A stretch of DNA of 51,121 bases, from contig DASZTL010000011.1 of assembly GCA_035548055.1 (NCBI GenBank), forward strand, positions 1 through 51,121, in the 5' to 3' direction. Every line of letters begins with the position of its first letter. Positions within the stretch are counted from its first letter, which is position 1. A program made the position numbers and the translations under genes. The DNA comes from DASZTV01 sp035548055. GTDB taxonomy: Bacteria; Actinomycetota; Actinomycetes; JAFAQI01. The notes beneath the pieces were generated by a model. It worked only from the letters and a program-made list of their open reading frames with translations, did not search any database and was not told the origin of the DNA. Below are positions 8,812-15,961 of the stretch, piece by piece.

Positions 8812-9786
8812 ATGAGCGTCATGTTCGGGATGCGCTTCGACTTCCGGAATCCGGAGTTCGCCGGCGTCTCGATGGCCGAGCGCTACGACGCGGCGCTCGA
8901 GATGGCGGAATGGGCAGACCGCCTCGGCTGCGTGAGCATCACGGTCTCCGAGCATCACGGGTCGCCGGATGGCTACCTGCCGAGCCCGCTGCCGATGCTG
9001 GCCGCGATGGCGGCGAGGACGACGAACGTGAACCTGATGATCGCCGCGCTGATCGCGCCATTCCACGATCCGCTGCGCCTTGCGGAGGACCTGCTCGTCC
9101 TCGACCACCTCAGCAGAGGTCGCGTGGACGCGATCGTCGCCGGCGGTTACGTCAGCGAGGAGTTCGACATGTTCGGCGTACCGATCGGTGAGCGTGCAAA
9201 GCGAGTGACCGAGACGGTTGAGACGTTGCGCGCTGCGTTCTCGGGTGAGGCGTTCGAGTTCCGCGGACGCACCGTTCGTGTCACGCCGGCGCCACATCGA
9301 CCCGGAGGTCCGGGCATCATGCTCGGGGGTAGCAGCGATGCCGCTGCGCGCCGTGCGGCTCGGATCGCCGACGGGTTCATTCCGTCGATCCCGGAGGTGT
9401 GGGACGCCTACCGCGACGAGTGCCTGACGCTCGGCAAGCCGGATCCTGGTCCGAGCATGCTGCCGCCGGCACACACCGTGGCGCTCGCGGATGACGACGA
9501 CACAGGGTGGACGGCGTTCGCGCCGTACTTCCTGCACGAGACGAATGCGTATGGCAAGTGGATCGCCGACAGCGGCGAGGCCGGGCCGTACAAGGAGGTG
9601 TCGGATCCGGACGAGCTGCGCGCGATGGGGGAGTACCGCGTCGTCACGCCCGACCAGATGATCGCGGACCTCAAGGAAGCGCCGTTCCCGTTCGTGATGT
9701 TCCACCCGATGTGCGGCGGCACCCCGCCGGAGCTCGCGTGGTCAAGCCTGAAGCTCTTCGAGGCAGAGGTGCTGAACGCTCTCTAG
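8812..9786 (+). CDS. LLM-class flavin-dependent oxidoreductase
   Basis: A 324-residue luciferase-like TIM-barrel enzyme. MFGMRFDFRNPEF, the early strand VSITVSEHHGSPDGYLPSP, and LSRGRVDAIVAGGYVSEEFDMFG are family hallmarks. The class uses FMN or coenzyme F420, and the sequence alone does not decide which. It ends the operon begun at 3783. A role in ring or side-chain oxygenation or reduction is plausible but inferred. The final 40 residues (PDQMIADLKEAPFPFVMFHPMCGG) keep the usual barrel-closing region. Confidence 0.88.
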   Translation: MSVMFGMRFDFRNPEFAGVSMAERYDAALEMAEWADRLGCVSITVSEHHGSPDGYLPSPLPMLAAMAARTTNVNLMIAALIAPFHDPLRLAEDLLVLDHLSRGRVDAIVAGGYVSEEFDMFGVPIGERAKRVTETVETLRAAFSGEAFEFRGRTVRVTPAPHRPGGPGIMLGGSSDAAARRAARIADGFIPSIPEVWDAYRDECLTLGKPDPGPSMLPPAHTVALADDDDTGWTAFAPYFLHETNAYGKWIADSGEAGPYKEVSDPDELRAMGEYRVVTPDQMIADLKEAPFPFVMFHPMCGGTPPELAWSSLKLFEAEVLNAL

Positions 9787-9792
9787 GCCGTT

Positions 9793-9809
9793 TCTGACGC
9801 CCCGTCAGA
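9793..9809. promoter_or_regulatory. Site A palindrome, copy 2
   Basis: TCTGACGCCCCGTCAGA is a perfect inverted repeat 18 bp before the ATG at 9828. A -10-like TAGGCT lies between them. This suggests the synthase-like/thiolase pair has its own promoter, independent of the operon ending at 9786. Confidence 0.8.
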
Positions 9810-9827
9810 TTCCCGTAGGCTGAAGGC

Positions 9828-11192
9828 ATGCGCGGCATCGTTGGTTGGGGCGCTCACGTCCCGCATCGCCGGTTGGACCGGACCCAGATCGCGCCGGTCG
9901 CAGGGACCGGCGGGGGCAAGGGGACCCGGGCGGTCGCGTCGTACGACGAGGACTCGACGACGATGGCGGTCGAGGCCGCTCGCGCTTGTCTGGCTTCCGT
10001 CGACGTGGTCCCGGACTCGGTGTGGTTCGCGACGACGTCGCCGGCCTATCTCGACAAGACGAATGCGACCGCGATCCACGCCGCGCTGCGATTGGATCGC
10101 ACAGCGCGAGCGTTCGATGCGATCGGCTCGGTGCGCTCCACCGTCGCGGCGTTGGTCGCGACCGGCGAGAGTCACAAGCCGGCACTCGCGGTTGCCAGCG
10201 ACGTACGGGTCGGCCGGCCTGGCTCGCCGGACGAGGCCGCCGGCGGCGACGCTGCCGCCGCTGTGTTGTGGGGCGATGAGTCGGACGCGCCGCTGCTCGC
10301 TGAGTTCGTCGCGTACGCCGGAGTCACCGAGGAGTTCCTCGACCGTTGGCGTACCCCCGGCGATCCGGGCTCGAAGCTCTGGGAAGAGCGCTTTGGCGAA
10401 ACCAAGTACGGGCCGTTGGCGGCGGAGGCGCTGAAGATCGCGCTCGGCTATGCCCAGATCGGCCCGGAGTCGATCGACGCGCTTGTCATCGCCGGTTTGC
10501 ACGAGCGGGCGTGCGCAAGTGCCGCAAAGGCTTCGGCTGTCGCGCCGGAGAAGATCGTCGACCGACTCGCAAGCTCCGTCGGCAACCCAGGCGCCGCGCA
10601 GCCGTTGCTGCTGTTGACCCAAGCGCTCGAGGCGGCACGACCTGGACAGACGATCGTGATGCTTGTCCTGTCCGACGGCGCAGATGCGATGGTGCTGCGG
10701 ACGACGGATGCCATCGCGTCGTACGCGCCGCATCGGCCGGTGCACGCGCAGCTGATGGCAGGGGCGCCGGTGACCTACGGTCGCTATCTGTCGTGGCGAG
10801 GTCTGCTTCCGGTCGAGCCACCGAGACGTCCGGAGCCGGCGCGGCCTTCGGCGAGCGCGGCGGGCCGTTCGACGGATTGGAAGTTCGGCCTCGACGGATC
10901 ATCCGGCGCGCTTGCCGACCAGCGCGGGACGGTGACCACCTTCACGATCGACAAGCTGGCGTACTCCCAGAGCCCGCCGGTGGTCTTCGCGGTGGTCGAC
11001 TTCGACAACGGCAAGCGGTTGCCCGTCGAGCTCACCGACGTCGATGCCGGAGAAGTGGCGATCGGGATGCGCGTCGAGATGACGTTCCGCAAGCTGTTCA
11101 CGTCGGACGGCATCGCCAACTACTTCTGGAAGGCCCGGCCGCTTCGGACGGAGTCCGACAGTCCAACAGAGCGGACGGAGGTTGGCTCGTGA
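9828..11192 (+). CDS. HMG-CoA synthase/KAS III-fold protein fused to a DUF35 OB-fold domain
   Basis: 454 residues. Residues 1 to about 330 resemble HMG-CoA synthase/KAS III proteins (MRGIVGWGAHVPHRRLDR, then TTMAVEAARACLASVDVVPDSVWFATTSP). The C-terminal 80 residues (GTVTTFTIDKLAYSQSPPVVFAVVDFDNGKRL onward) form a DUF35-like OB-fold, without the CxxC pairs of the usual zinc ribbon. At the expected nucleophile position the sequence is FDAIGSVRSTVAAL (near 95-108), with no cysteine, so it is unlikely to form a normal acyl-enzyme. The GTGA overlap with the downstream thiolase suggests a complex, comparable with known thiolase-DUF35 pairs such as Ltp2 aldolase. That role is inference. Confidence 0.82.
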   Translation: MRGIVGWGAHVPHRRLDRTQIAPVAGTGGGKGTRAVASYDEDSTTMAVEAARACLASVDVVPDSVWFATTSPAYLDKTNATAIHAALRLDRTARAFDAIGSVRSTVAALVATGESHKPALAVASDVRVGRPGSPDEAAGGDAAAAVLWGDESDAPLLAEFVAYAGVTEEFLDRWRTPGDPGSKLWEERFGETKYGPLAAEALKIALGYAQIGPESIDALVIAGLHERACASAAKASAVAPEKIVDRLASSVGNPGAAQPLLLLTQALEAARPGQTIVMLVLSDGADAMVLRTTDAIASYAPHRPVHAQLMAGAPVTYGRYLSWRGLLPVEPPRRPEPARPSASAAGRSTDWKFGLDGSSGALADQRGTVTTFTIDKLAYSQSPPVVFAVVDFDNGKRLPVELTDVDAGEVAIGMRVEMTFRKLFTSDGIANYFWKARPLRTESDSPTERTEVGS

Positions 11193-12376
11193 GCTCGCAC
11201 GGGATTCGTGACCGTGTCGCGATCGTCGGCATGGGGTGCACGCGCTTCGCCGAGCACTTCGACAAGGGTGTCGACGACCTGCTGCGGGAGGCGACTGACG
11301 AGGCGTTCGCGGGCGCAGGCGTGACCAAGCAGGAGGTCGACGCGTACTGGCTCGGCACTGCGCAGTCCGGGATGAGCGGCATCACCCTGGCCCGCCCGCT
11401 TCGGCTCGAGGGCAAGCCGGTGACCCGGGTCGAGAACTTCTGCGCGACCGGCTCGGAGGCGTTGCGACAGGCGGCGTACGCCGTTGCGTCAGGCGCGTAC
11501 GACCTCGCGATGGCCGTCGGGGTGGAGAAGGTCAAGGACTCCGGTTACCAGGGGCTCAACGCGTTCCCGATCCCCAACGACGGCACGCAGCGTTCGCTCA
11601 CGGCCGCCGCGATGTTCTCGATGGTCGCGCCCGCCTATGCGAAGCGGTACGGCGTCGACGAGGCCGAGATGAAGAACGTGCTCGCGCGGATCGCGTCGAA
11701 GAACCATGCGAACGGCGCACGCAACCCGAAGGCGCAGTTCCGCAAGGAGATGCCGGTCGAGAAGCTGCTCGCGATGCCGCCGGTAGCCGGCGGGCTGTCT
11801 GTCTTCGACTGCGCCGGCGTAGCCGACGGCTCGGCGGCAGCAATCGTGTGCCGGGTCGAGGATGCGTCCAAGTACACGGACAGGCCGCTCATCATCAAGG
11901 CGCTGTCGTTCGTCGCGGGCAACGGGTCGGGGCTCGAGGACCCGTCCTACGACTACACGCAGTTCCCCGAGGTCGCCGTGTCCGCAGCCGACGCCTACGC
12001 GCAGGCCGGCATCGCCGACCCCCGCGCGGAGCTCGCCATGGCTGAGGTGCACGACTGCTTCACACCGACCGAGCTCGTCCTGATGGAGGATCTCGGGTTC
12101 TGCGAGCGCGGCACCGCGTGGAAAGAGGTGCTGGCCGGCACGTTCGACCGCGACGGCGAGCTGCCGGTCAACCCCGACGGGGGCCTGAAGTCCTTCGGGC
12201 ATCCAGTCGGCGCGTCCGGCCTGCGGATGATGTACGAGGCGTGGCTGCAGCTGCGCGGCGAGGCACCGGAGGAGCGCCGGATCTCGACGTACGGCAAGCG
12301 GTCGCTCGCCTTGACGCACAATCTCGGCGGTTACCCGGGCGAGATGGTCAGCTTTGTGGGGATCGTGGGCGTCTAG
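11189..12376 (+). CDS. SCP-x-type thiolase / lipid-transfer protein
   Basis: A 395-residue thiolase of the sterol-carrier-protein-x group. The nucleophile cysteine is in ENFCATGSEALRQA near residue 85, the EVHDCFTPTE motif near 287, and the catalytic His in LKSFGHPVGASG near 343. The C-terminal HNLGGYPG is also typical. It is expected to cleave a 3-ketoacyl-CoA or, with a DUF35 partner, perform a retro-aldol step. The GTG at 11189 overlaps the upstream stop (GTGA). A longer open frame upstream overlaps the preceding gene and is not coding. Confidence 0.93.
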   Translation: MSSHGIRDRVAIVGMGCTRFAEHFDKGVDDLLREATDEAFAGAGVTKQEVDAYWLGTAQSGMSGITLARPLRLEGKPVTRVENFCATGSEALRQAAYAVASGAYDLAMAVGVEKVKDSGYQGLNAFPIPNDGTQRSLTAAAMFSMVAPAYAKRYGVDEAEMKNVLARIASKNHANGARNPKAQFRKEMPVEKLLAMPPVAGGLSVFDCAGVADGSAAAIVCRVEDASKYTDRPLIIKALSFVAGNGSGLEDPSYDYTQFPEVAVSAADAYAQAGIADPRAELAMAEVHDCFTPTELVLMEDLGFCERGTAWKEVLAGTFDRDGELPVNPDGGLKSFGHPVGASGLRMMYEAWLQLRGEAPEERRISTYGKRSLALTHNLGGYPGEMVSFVGIVGV

Positions 12377-12464
12377 CGACCTGTCCGTCTCTCAGCTGCC
12401 TATAGGCGGCGAAGACAAGGACAACTTGGGTTTGGCGCCGGGTCGAGGCGCCTCCAGCGGGGCG

Positions 12465-12482
12465 GGCCGATGAAGATCGGCC
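12465..12482 (+). terminator. Hairpin, possible terminator or leader element
   Basis: Arms GGCCGAT and ATCGGCC (7 bp) enclose a GAAG tetraloop. The hairpin sits 90 bp after the thiolase stop and 51 bp before the next ATG. There is no T-run, so it could be a weak terminator or part of the next gene's leader. Confidence 0.35.
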
Positions 12483-12520
12483 GGGTGGGCCGTCGTACCT
12501 GCGGGGGTTGCAAACCGAAT

Positions 12521-12527
12521 AGGAGGT
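12521..12527 (+). promoter_or_regulatory. Consensus ribosome-binding site
   Basis: AGGAGGT lies 6 bp before the ATG at 12534. It is the strongest Shine-Dalgarno match I noticed in the window and fixes this start. Confidence 0.7.
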
Positions 12528-12533
12528 AAGGGC

Positions 12534-13031
12534 ATGTCGGACGTCACTGGAGTGGTGTCGGTCTCGAAGCGAATCGAGGCTCCGGCCGACCGGATCTTCG
12601 CGGTGATTGCCGATCCTGACCGTCACACCGAGCTCGACGGCTCCGGCATGCTCCGCGGCGCCGAGGGGGCGAAGCCGATCACGGGGGTCGGTGATCGCTT
12701 CCTGAGGCAGATGTACTTCGACCCGCTGGGTGGCGATTACAAGATGGACAACCACGTCGTCGAGTTCGAACCGAACCGCCGGATCGCGTGGGCTCCTGCG
12801 GGCGCTGACAGCGCATCGACGCAGGGTGATGAGTTCACGATCGGGGTGCCCGCGGGTCACCGGTGGGTGTTCGCGCTGGAGCCCGATGGTCCCGACGCAA
12901 CCGTCGTCACGCAGACCTACGATTGCACTGCGGCTCCCGCGTCACTGCGCGAAGCAGTGGGTGATGGAGCGATCTGGGTCGAAGCGATGAACGGCACGCT
13001 CGATCGGCTCGCCGAGGTCTGCGCCGACTAG
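12534..13031 (+). CDS. SRPBCC-family protein
   Basis: A 165-residue START-like protein: VSVSKRIEAPADRIFAVIADPDRHTELDGSGMLRG at the N-terminus, DYKMDNHVVEFEPNRRIAW in the central strands, and a C-terminal helix. It probably binds a hydrophobic small molecule; the function is otherwise unknown. A strong ribosome-binding site precedes the ATG. Its last four bases overlap the stop codon of the convergent oxidoreductase (CTAG shared by both). Confidence 0.87.
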   Translation: MSDVTGVVSVSKRIEAPADRIFAVIADPDRHTELDGSGMLRGAEGAKPITGVGDRFLRQMYFDPLGGDYKMDNHVVEFEPNRRIAWAPAGADSASTQGDEFTIGVPAGHRWVFALEPDGPDATVVTQTYDCTAAPASLREAVGDGAIWVEAMNGTLDRLAEVCAD

Positions 13032-14101
13032 GCCGGGATATCGACCCACCCGTGATCGGCGGCTGATCGCCGAATCGCGTCCATCACCCGCATCGCGGCG
13101 ACACCGTCGGCGAAGGTCGCCGGGCGCGGGCCGCTGGTCGGCGCGCCTTCGATGAGGCACCCGAAGGTCTCGAACAACCGGGTGTACGGACCCATGTCGA
13201 TACCTGTCGAGTGCAGCCAGTCGTAGGCCGTCACGAGGAGGTCAGCGGGCGGAGCCTCGGCGGCAGGGGTGAGGAGGTCGCCGGGAATGTCCACGGTGCG
13301 CGTCCCCGTCTCGTCGGCGACCTTCACCGCGTCGCCCTCGGCCCACACCGTTCCCTTCGTGCCTGCGATCCGGGAGGTGATCAGGAACGGTCCGCGATCC
13401 GACGCGGTGCTTTGCATGAAGCCGTCGCAGCCACTCGAGGTTCGGAAGTGGACCGAGAACGTGTCCTCTGCTGTCCAGCCGTGCTCGGCGAGGTTGAGCA
13501 ACGAGGCGCTGACGCCGGTGAACTCGCCCAGCGTCGTACGGACCTGGTCGATGACGTGCGAGCCCTGCGCACCAAGCCAGCCGCCGCCGTCGCTTGCCCG
13601 CGACCACCAGTCCGGCACCTCCGCGCCGGCGCCGGCGAGCAACGGGATATGGAGCAAGAAGGTCGCCAACCGCGGTTCGCCGACCGCGCCCTCGGCGATC
13701 AGGCGGGTCGTGAGCGCCTGGCCTGATGCGTAGCGGAACTCGCAGCCGAGCAGATGTACGACGCCGGCCCGTTCGGCGGCGTCGAGGACTCGCTGCGCCT
13801 GCACCTCGTCGCGCGCAAATGGCTTCTCGCAGACGACGTGCTTGCCCGCGGCGATCGCGGCGAGGGCGAGCTCGGCATGCGTGTGCGGAGGCGTCGCGAT
13901 CGTCACCGCTTCGACGTCCGGCATCGCAAGAACGTCGTCGAGGGTGGTCGACGCGACGGGGATCTCGAACCGCTCCGCCTTTGCCTTGGTGCGCTCCGGG
14001 TCGCGTCCGACGAGTGCTTGCACCTCGAACCCCGCGGCCCGAAGTGCGCGGGTGTGGGTCAATGTCCCGAACCCGGTCCCGATCACGGCGACACCTGGCA
14101 T
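13028..14101 (-). CDS. Gfo/Idh/MocA-family NAD(P)-dependent oxidoreductase
   Basis: A 357-residue protein with an N-terminal Rossmann domain (VAVIGTGFGTLTH, ATPPHTHAELALAAIAAGKHVVCEKPFA) that includes the family EKP motif at residues 92-94. The C-terminal alpha/beta domain carries the substrate site. Typical substrates are sugars, inositols or other cyclic alcohols, so its place in a CoA-ester locus is unusual. The ATG at 14101 has GGGGAG just upstream; an extension to 14272 would run across site A into the divergent SDR and is rejected. Confidence 0.9.
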   Translation of the reverse strand: MPGVAVIGTGFGTLTHTRALRAAGFEVQALVGRDPERTKAKAERFEIPVASTTLDDVLAMPDVEAVTIATPPHTHAELALAAIAAGKHVVCEKPFARDEVQAQRVLDAAERAGVVHLLGCEFRYASGQALTTRLIAEGAVGEPRLATFLLHIPLLAGAGAEVPDWWSRASDGGGWLGAQGSHVIDQVRTTLGEFTGVSASLLNLAEHGWTAEDTFSVHFRTSSGCDGFMQSTASDRGPFLITSRIAGTKGTVWAEGDAVKVADETGTRTVDIPGDLLTPAAEAPPADLLVTAYDWLHSTGIDMGPYTRLFETFGCLIEGAPTSGPRPATFADGVAAMRVMDAIRRSAADHGWVDIPA

Positions 14102-14132
14102 GAGCTCTCCCCGTTCATGGCCGCCGAAGGAA

Positions 14133-14149
14133 TCTGACGGGTCGTCAGA
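14133..14149. promoter_or_regulatory. Site A palindrome, copy 3
   Basis: TCTGACGGGTCGTCAGA lies between divergent genes, 13 bp before the SDR start at 14163 and 31 bp from the oxidoreductase start at 14101. A -10-like TATTCT follows immediately. It is the exact reverse complement of the copy at 3695. Confidence 0.8.
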
Positions 14150-14162
14150 TATTCTCGCGCCC

Positions 14163-15074
14163 ATGCCTGGAATGCTCGACAACAAGGTTATTGCGATCAC
14201 CGGCGCGGGCCGTGGGATCGGCCGTGCGATCGCGCTCGCCTGCGCTGCCGAAGGCGCGAAGGTCGTCGTCAACGACTACGGCGTGAGCATGGACGGCAGT
14301 GAGCCGTCGAGCGACGTGGCCAACGCGGTGGTCGCTGAGATCGAGGCGGCCGGTGGCGAGGCGATCGCGCTGGCGGACGACATCTCGACGATGGAGGCCG
14401 GCGAGCGCCTGGTCGCCGCCGCGGTCGACAAGTGGGGCCACATCGACGGCGTCGTGACGCCGGCCGGCATCTTGCGCGAGCGGATGCTGTTCAACATGTC
14501 CGAGGATGAGTGGGACGGCGTCATCAGCACCCACCTCAAGGGCACGTTCACCGTCTTCCGTGCCGCCTCCGCCGTGATGCGCAAGCAGGAGACCGGCGGA
14601 TCGCTGGTCGCCTTCACCTCGGGCGTCGGGATGTGGGGGAGTGTCGCGCAGGCCAACTACGCCGCGGCCAAGGGCGGCATCGTCGCGCTGATGCGCAGCG
14701 CCGCGCTCGGCCTGTCCCGCTACAACATCAGCGCCAACGCGATCGCGCCTGTCGCGAGCACCCGGATGCAGGCCAACGTCCCCGGCGGCACCGCGGAGAC
14801 CGGCGAGCCCGAGGACGTCGCGCCGATGGTCGTGTACCTGCTGTCGGACGCGGCGCGCGAGATCACGGGCCAGACCTACACGGTCGTCGGCGGCCGGATC
14901 GCGCTGTGGAGCCAGCCGCGAGAGATCAAGGAGATCTCGAAGGACGGCCGCTGGACGCCGCAGGAACTGGCGGAACGGATTCCCGCGGACGTCGGCTTCG
15001 ACCGGCTGCCGATGCTCGACTACATGGACATGATGAAGAAGCGCGCGGCTGAGGCCGGCGCCGGCGAAGGCTGA
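14163..15074 (+). CDS. SDR, 17beta-HSD4-like long form
   Basis: A 303-residue SDR: ITGAGRGIGRAIALACAAEGA, the insert VVVNDYGVSMDGSEPSSDVA, TPAGILRERMLFNMSEDEW, then NYAAAKGG carrying the catalytic Tyr and Lys. About 50 residues beyond the usual WDGG region end in MMKKRAAEAGAGEG. It resembles the SDR at 4571 in length and layout, so the two are probably paralogues for different 3-hydroxyacyl-CoA or ring-hydroxyl substrates. Site A ends 13 bp upstream, and a second SDR follows 9 bp downstream. Confidence 0.9.
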   Translation: MPGMLDNKVIAITGAGRGIGRAIALACAAEGAKVVVNDYGVSMDGSEPSSDVANAVVAEIEAAGGEAIALADDISTMEAGERLVAAAVDKWGHIDGVVTPAGILRERMLFNMSEDEWDGVISTHLKGTFTVFRAASAVMRKQETGGSLVAFTSGVGMWGSVAQANYAAAKGGIVALMRSAALGLSRYNISANAIAPVASTRMQANVPGGTAETGEPEDVAPMVVYLLSDAAREITGQTYTVVGGRIALWSQPREIKEISKDGRWTPQELAERIPADVGFDRLPMLDYMDMMKKRAAEAGAGEG

Positions 15075-15083
15075 GCGACCGGC

Positions 15084-15857
15084 ATGGTGGTAAGCCCGCC
15101 GCCGTACCCGTCCGCACACGGTCTGCTCGCGGGCAAGCATGTGCTCGTGACGGCTGCCGCGGGTACGGGCATCGGCTTCGCAACGGCGAAGCGGTGCGCT
15201 GAGGAGGGCGCGATCGTCGCGATCAGCGACCGTCACGAGCGTCGCCTCGCGGAGTCCGCGGAACGCTTGGCCGAGGTGATGGGCAGCGCGCCGATCGCGG
15301 TGCCGTGCGACGTCACCGTCGAGGACGACGTACAGCGCATGTTCGACGCGGTAGGCGACCTCGACATCCTCGTGAACAACGCCGGTCTCGGGGGTACGGC
15401 GGAGCTCGCCGACATGACCGATGAGCAGTGGTCGAAGGTGCTCGACGTCACGCTCAACGGGACGATGCGCTGCACCCGCGAAGCATTGAAGCGGATGCGC
15501 GAGCGCAACGCGGGTGGCGCGATCGTCAACAACGCTTCGGTCATCGGCTGGCGGGCGCAGGTCGGGCAGGCGCACTACGCCGCAGCGAAAGCGGGTGTGA
15601 TGGCGCTGACCCGGACGGCGGCAGTCGAAGCGGCGGCATTCGGCGTACGCGTCAATGCGGTGGCGCCCTCGCTGGCGATGCACGAGAACCTCGCGAAGGT
15701 CACGTCAGACGAGCTGCTTGCCGAGCTGACCTCGCGCGAGGCGTTCGGTCGTGCCGCCGAGCCGTGGGAGATCGCGAACATCATCGTGTTCCTCGCCAGC
15801 GACTACGCGTCGTACCTCACCGGCGAGGTCATCTCAGCGAGCAGCCAACACCCCTAG
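15084..15857 (+). CDS. SDR family oxidoreductase, IpdF-like
   Basis: A 257-residue SDR whose N-terminus GLLAGKHVLVTAAAGTGIGFATAKRC and following SDRHERRLAES resemble what I recall of IpdF-type dehydrogenases, which act on ring-C/D-derived CoA esters in steroid catabolism. NNAGLGGTAEL, the Ser region and HYAAAKAG (Tyr and Lys) are present. The C-terminus is shortened (ISASSQHP). It lies 9 bp after another SDR in a two-gene operon under site A. The IpdF link is from memory of family sequences and needs alignment. Confidence 0.85.
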   Translation: MVVSPPPYPSAHGLLAGKHVLVTAAAGTGIGFATAKRCAEEGAIVAISDRHERRLAESAERLAEVMGSAPIAVPCDVTVEDDVQRMFDAVGDLDILVNNAGLGGTAELADMTDEQWSKVLDVTLNGTMRCTREALKRMRERNAGGAIVNNASVIGWRAQVGQAHYAAAKAGVMALTRTAAVEAAAFGVRVNAVAPSLAMHENLAKVTSDELLAELTSREAFGRAAEPWEIANIIVFLASDYASYLTGEVISASSQHP

Positions 15858-15867
15858 TCCCCGCGCA

Positions 15868-15948
15868 CGAAGTAGCACATGAACTCGTTCGAATGAGCCA
15901 CTTCTGCGCTCGGTGTCCGATTCGAGACGGGCAACATGTGCTACTTCG
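15868..15948. terminator. Long inverted repeat between convergent genes
   Basis: Two perfect 14-bp arms, CGAAGTAGCACATG at 15868-15881 and its complement at 15935-15948, are separated by 53 bp. The spacer holds the near-palindrome CTCGTTCGAATGAG. The element fills the gap between a plus-strand SDR stop (15857) and a minus-strand hydrolase stop (15962), so it probably acts as a two-way terminator. It is richer in A/T than its surroundings. Confidence 0.6.
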
Positions 15949-15961
15949 AACTGGGTGATGG

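Larger units (their letters stand above)
12377..12533. other. 157-bp intergenic region with a small hairpin
   Basis: The stretch between the thiolase and the SRPBCC gene holds a hairpin at 12465-12482 and a strong ribosome-binding site at 12521. No open frame, site A or site B is visible here. Confidence 0.5.

Noticed and set aside
10346..12376. A 676-codon version of the thiolase with an N-terminal extension
   Set aside because: The extension overlaps the synthase-like gene in another frame and is Arg/Ala-rich. The GTG at 11189 overlaps the upstream stop and begins the family N-terminus.
15868..15948. Integron attC site or insertion-sequence end
   Set aside because: It lacks the GTTRRRY/RYYYAAC boxes of attC, no integrase or transposase gene is near, and no target-site duplication was seen.
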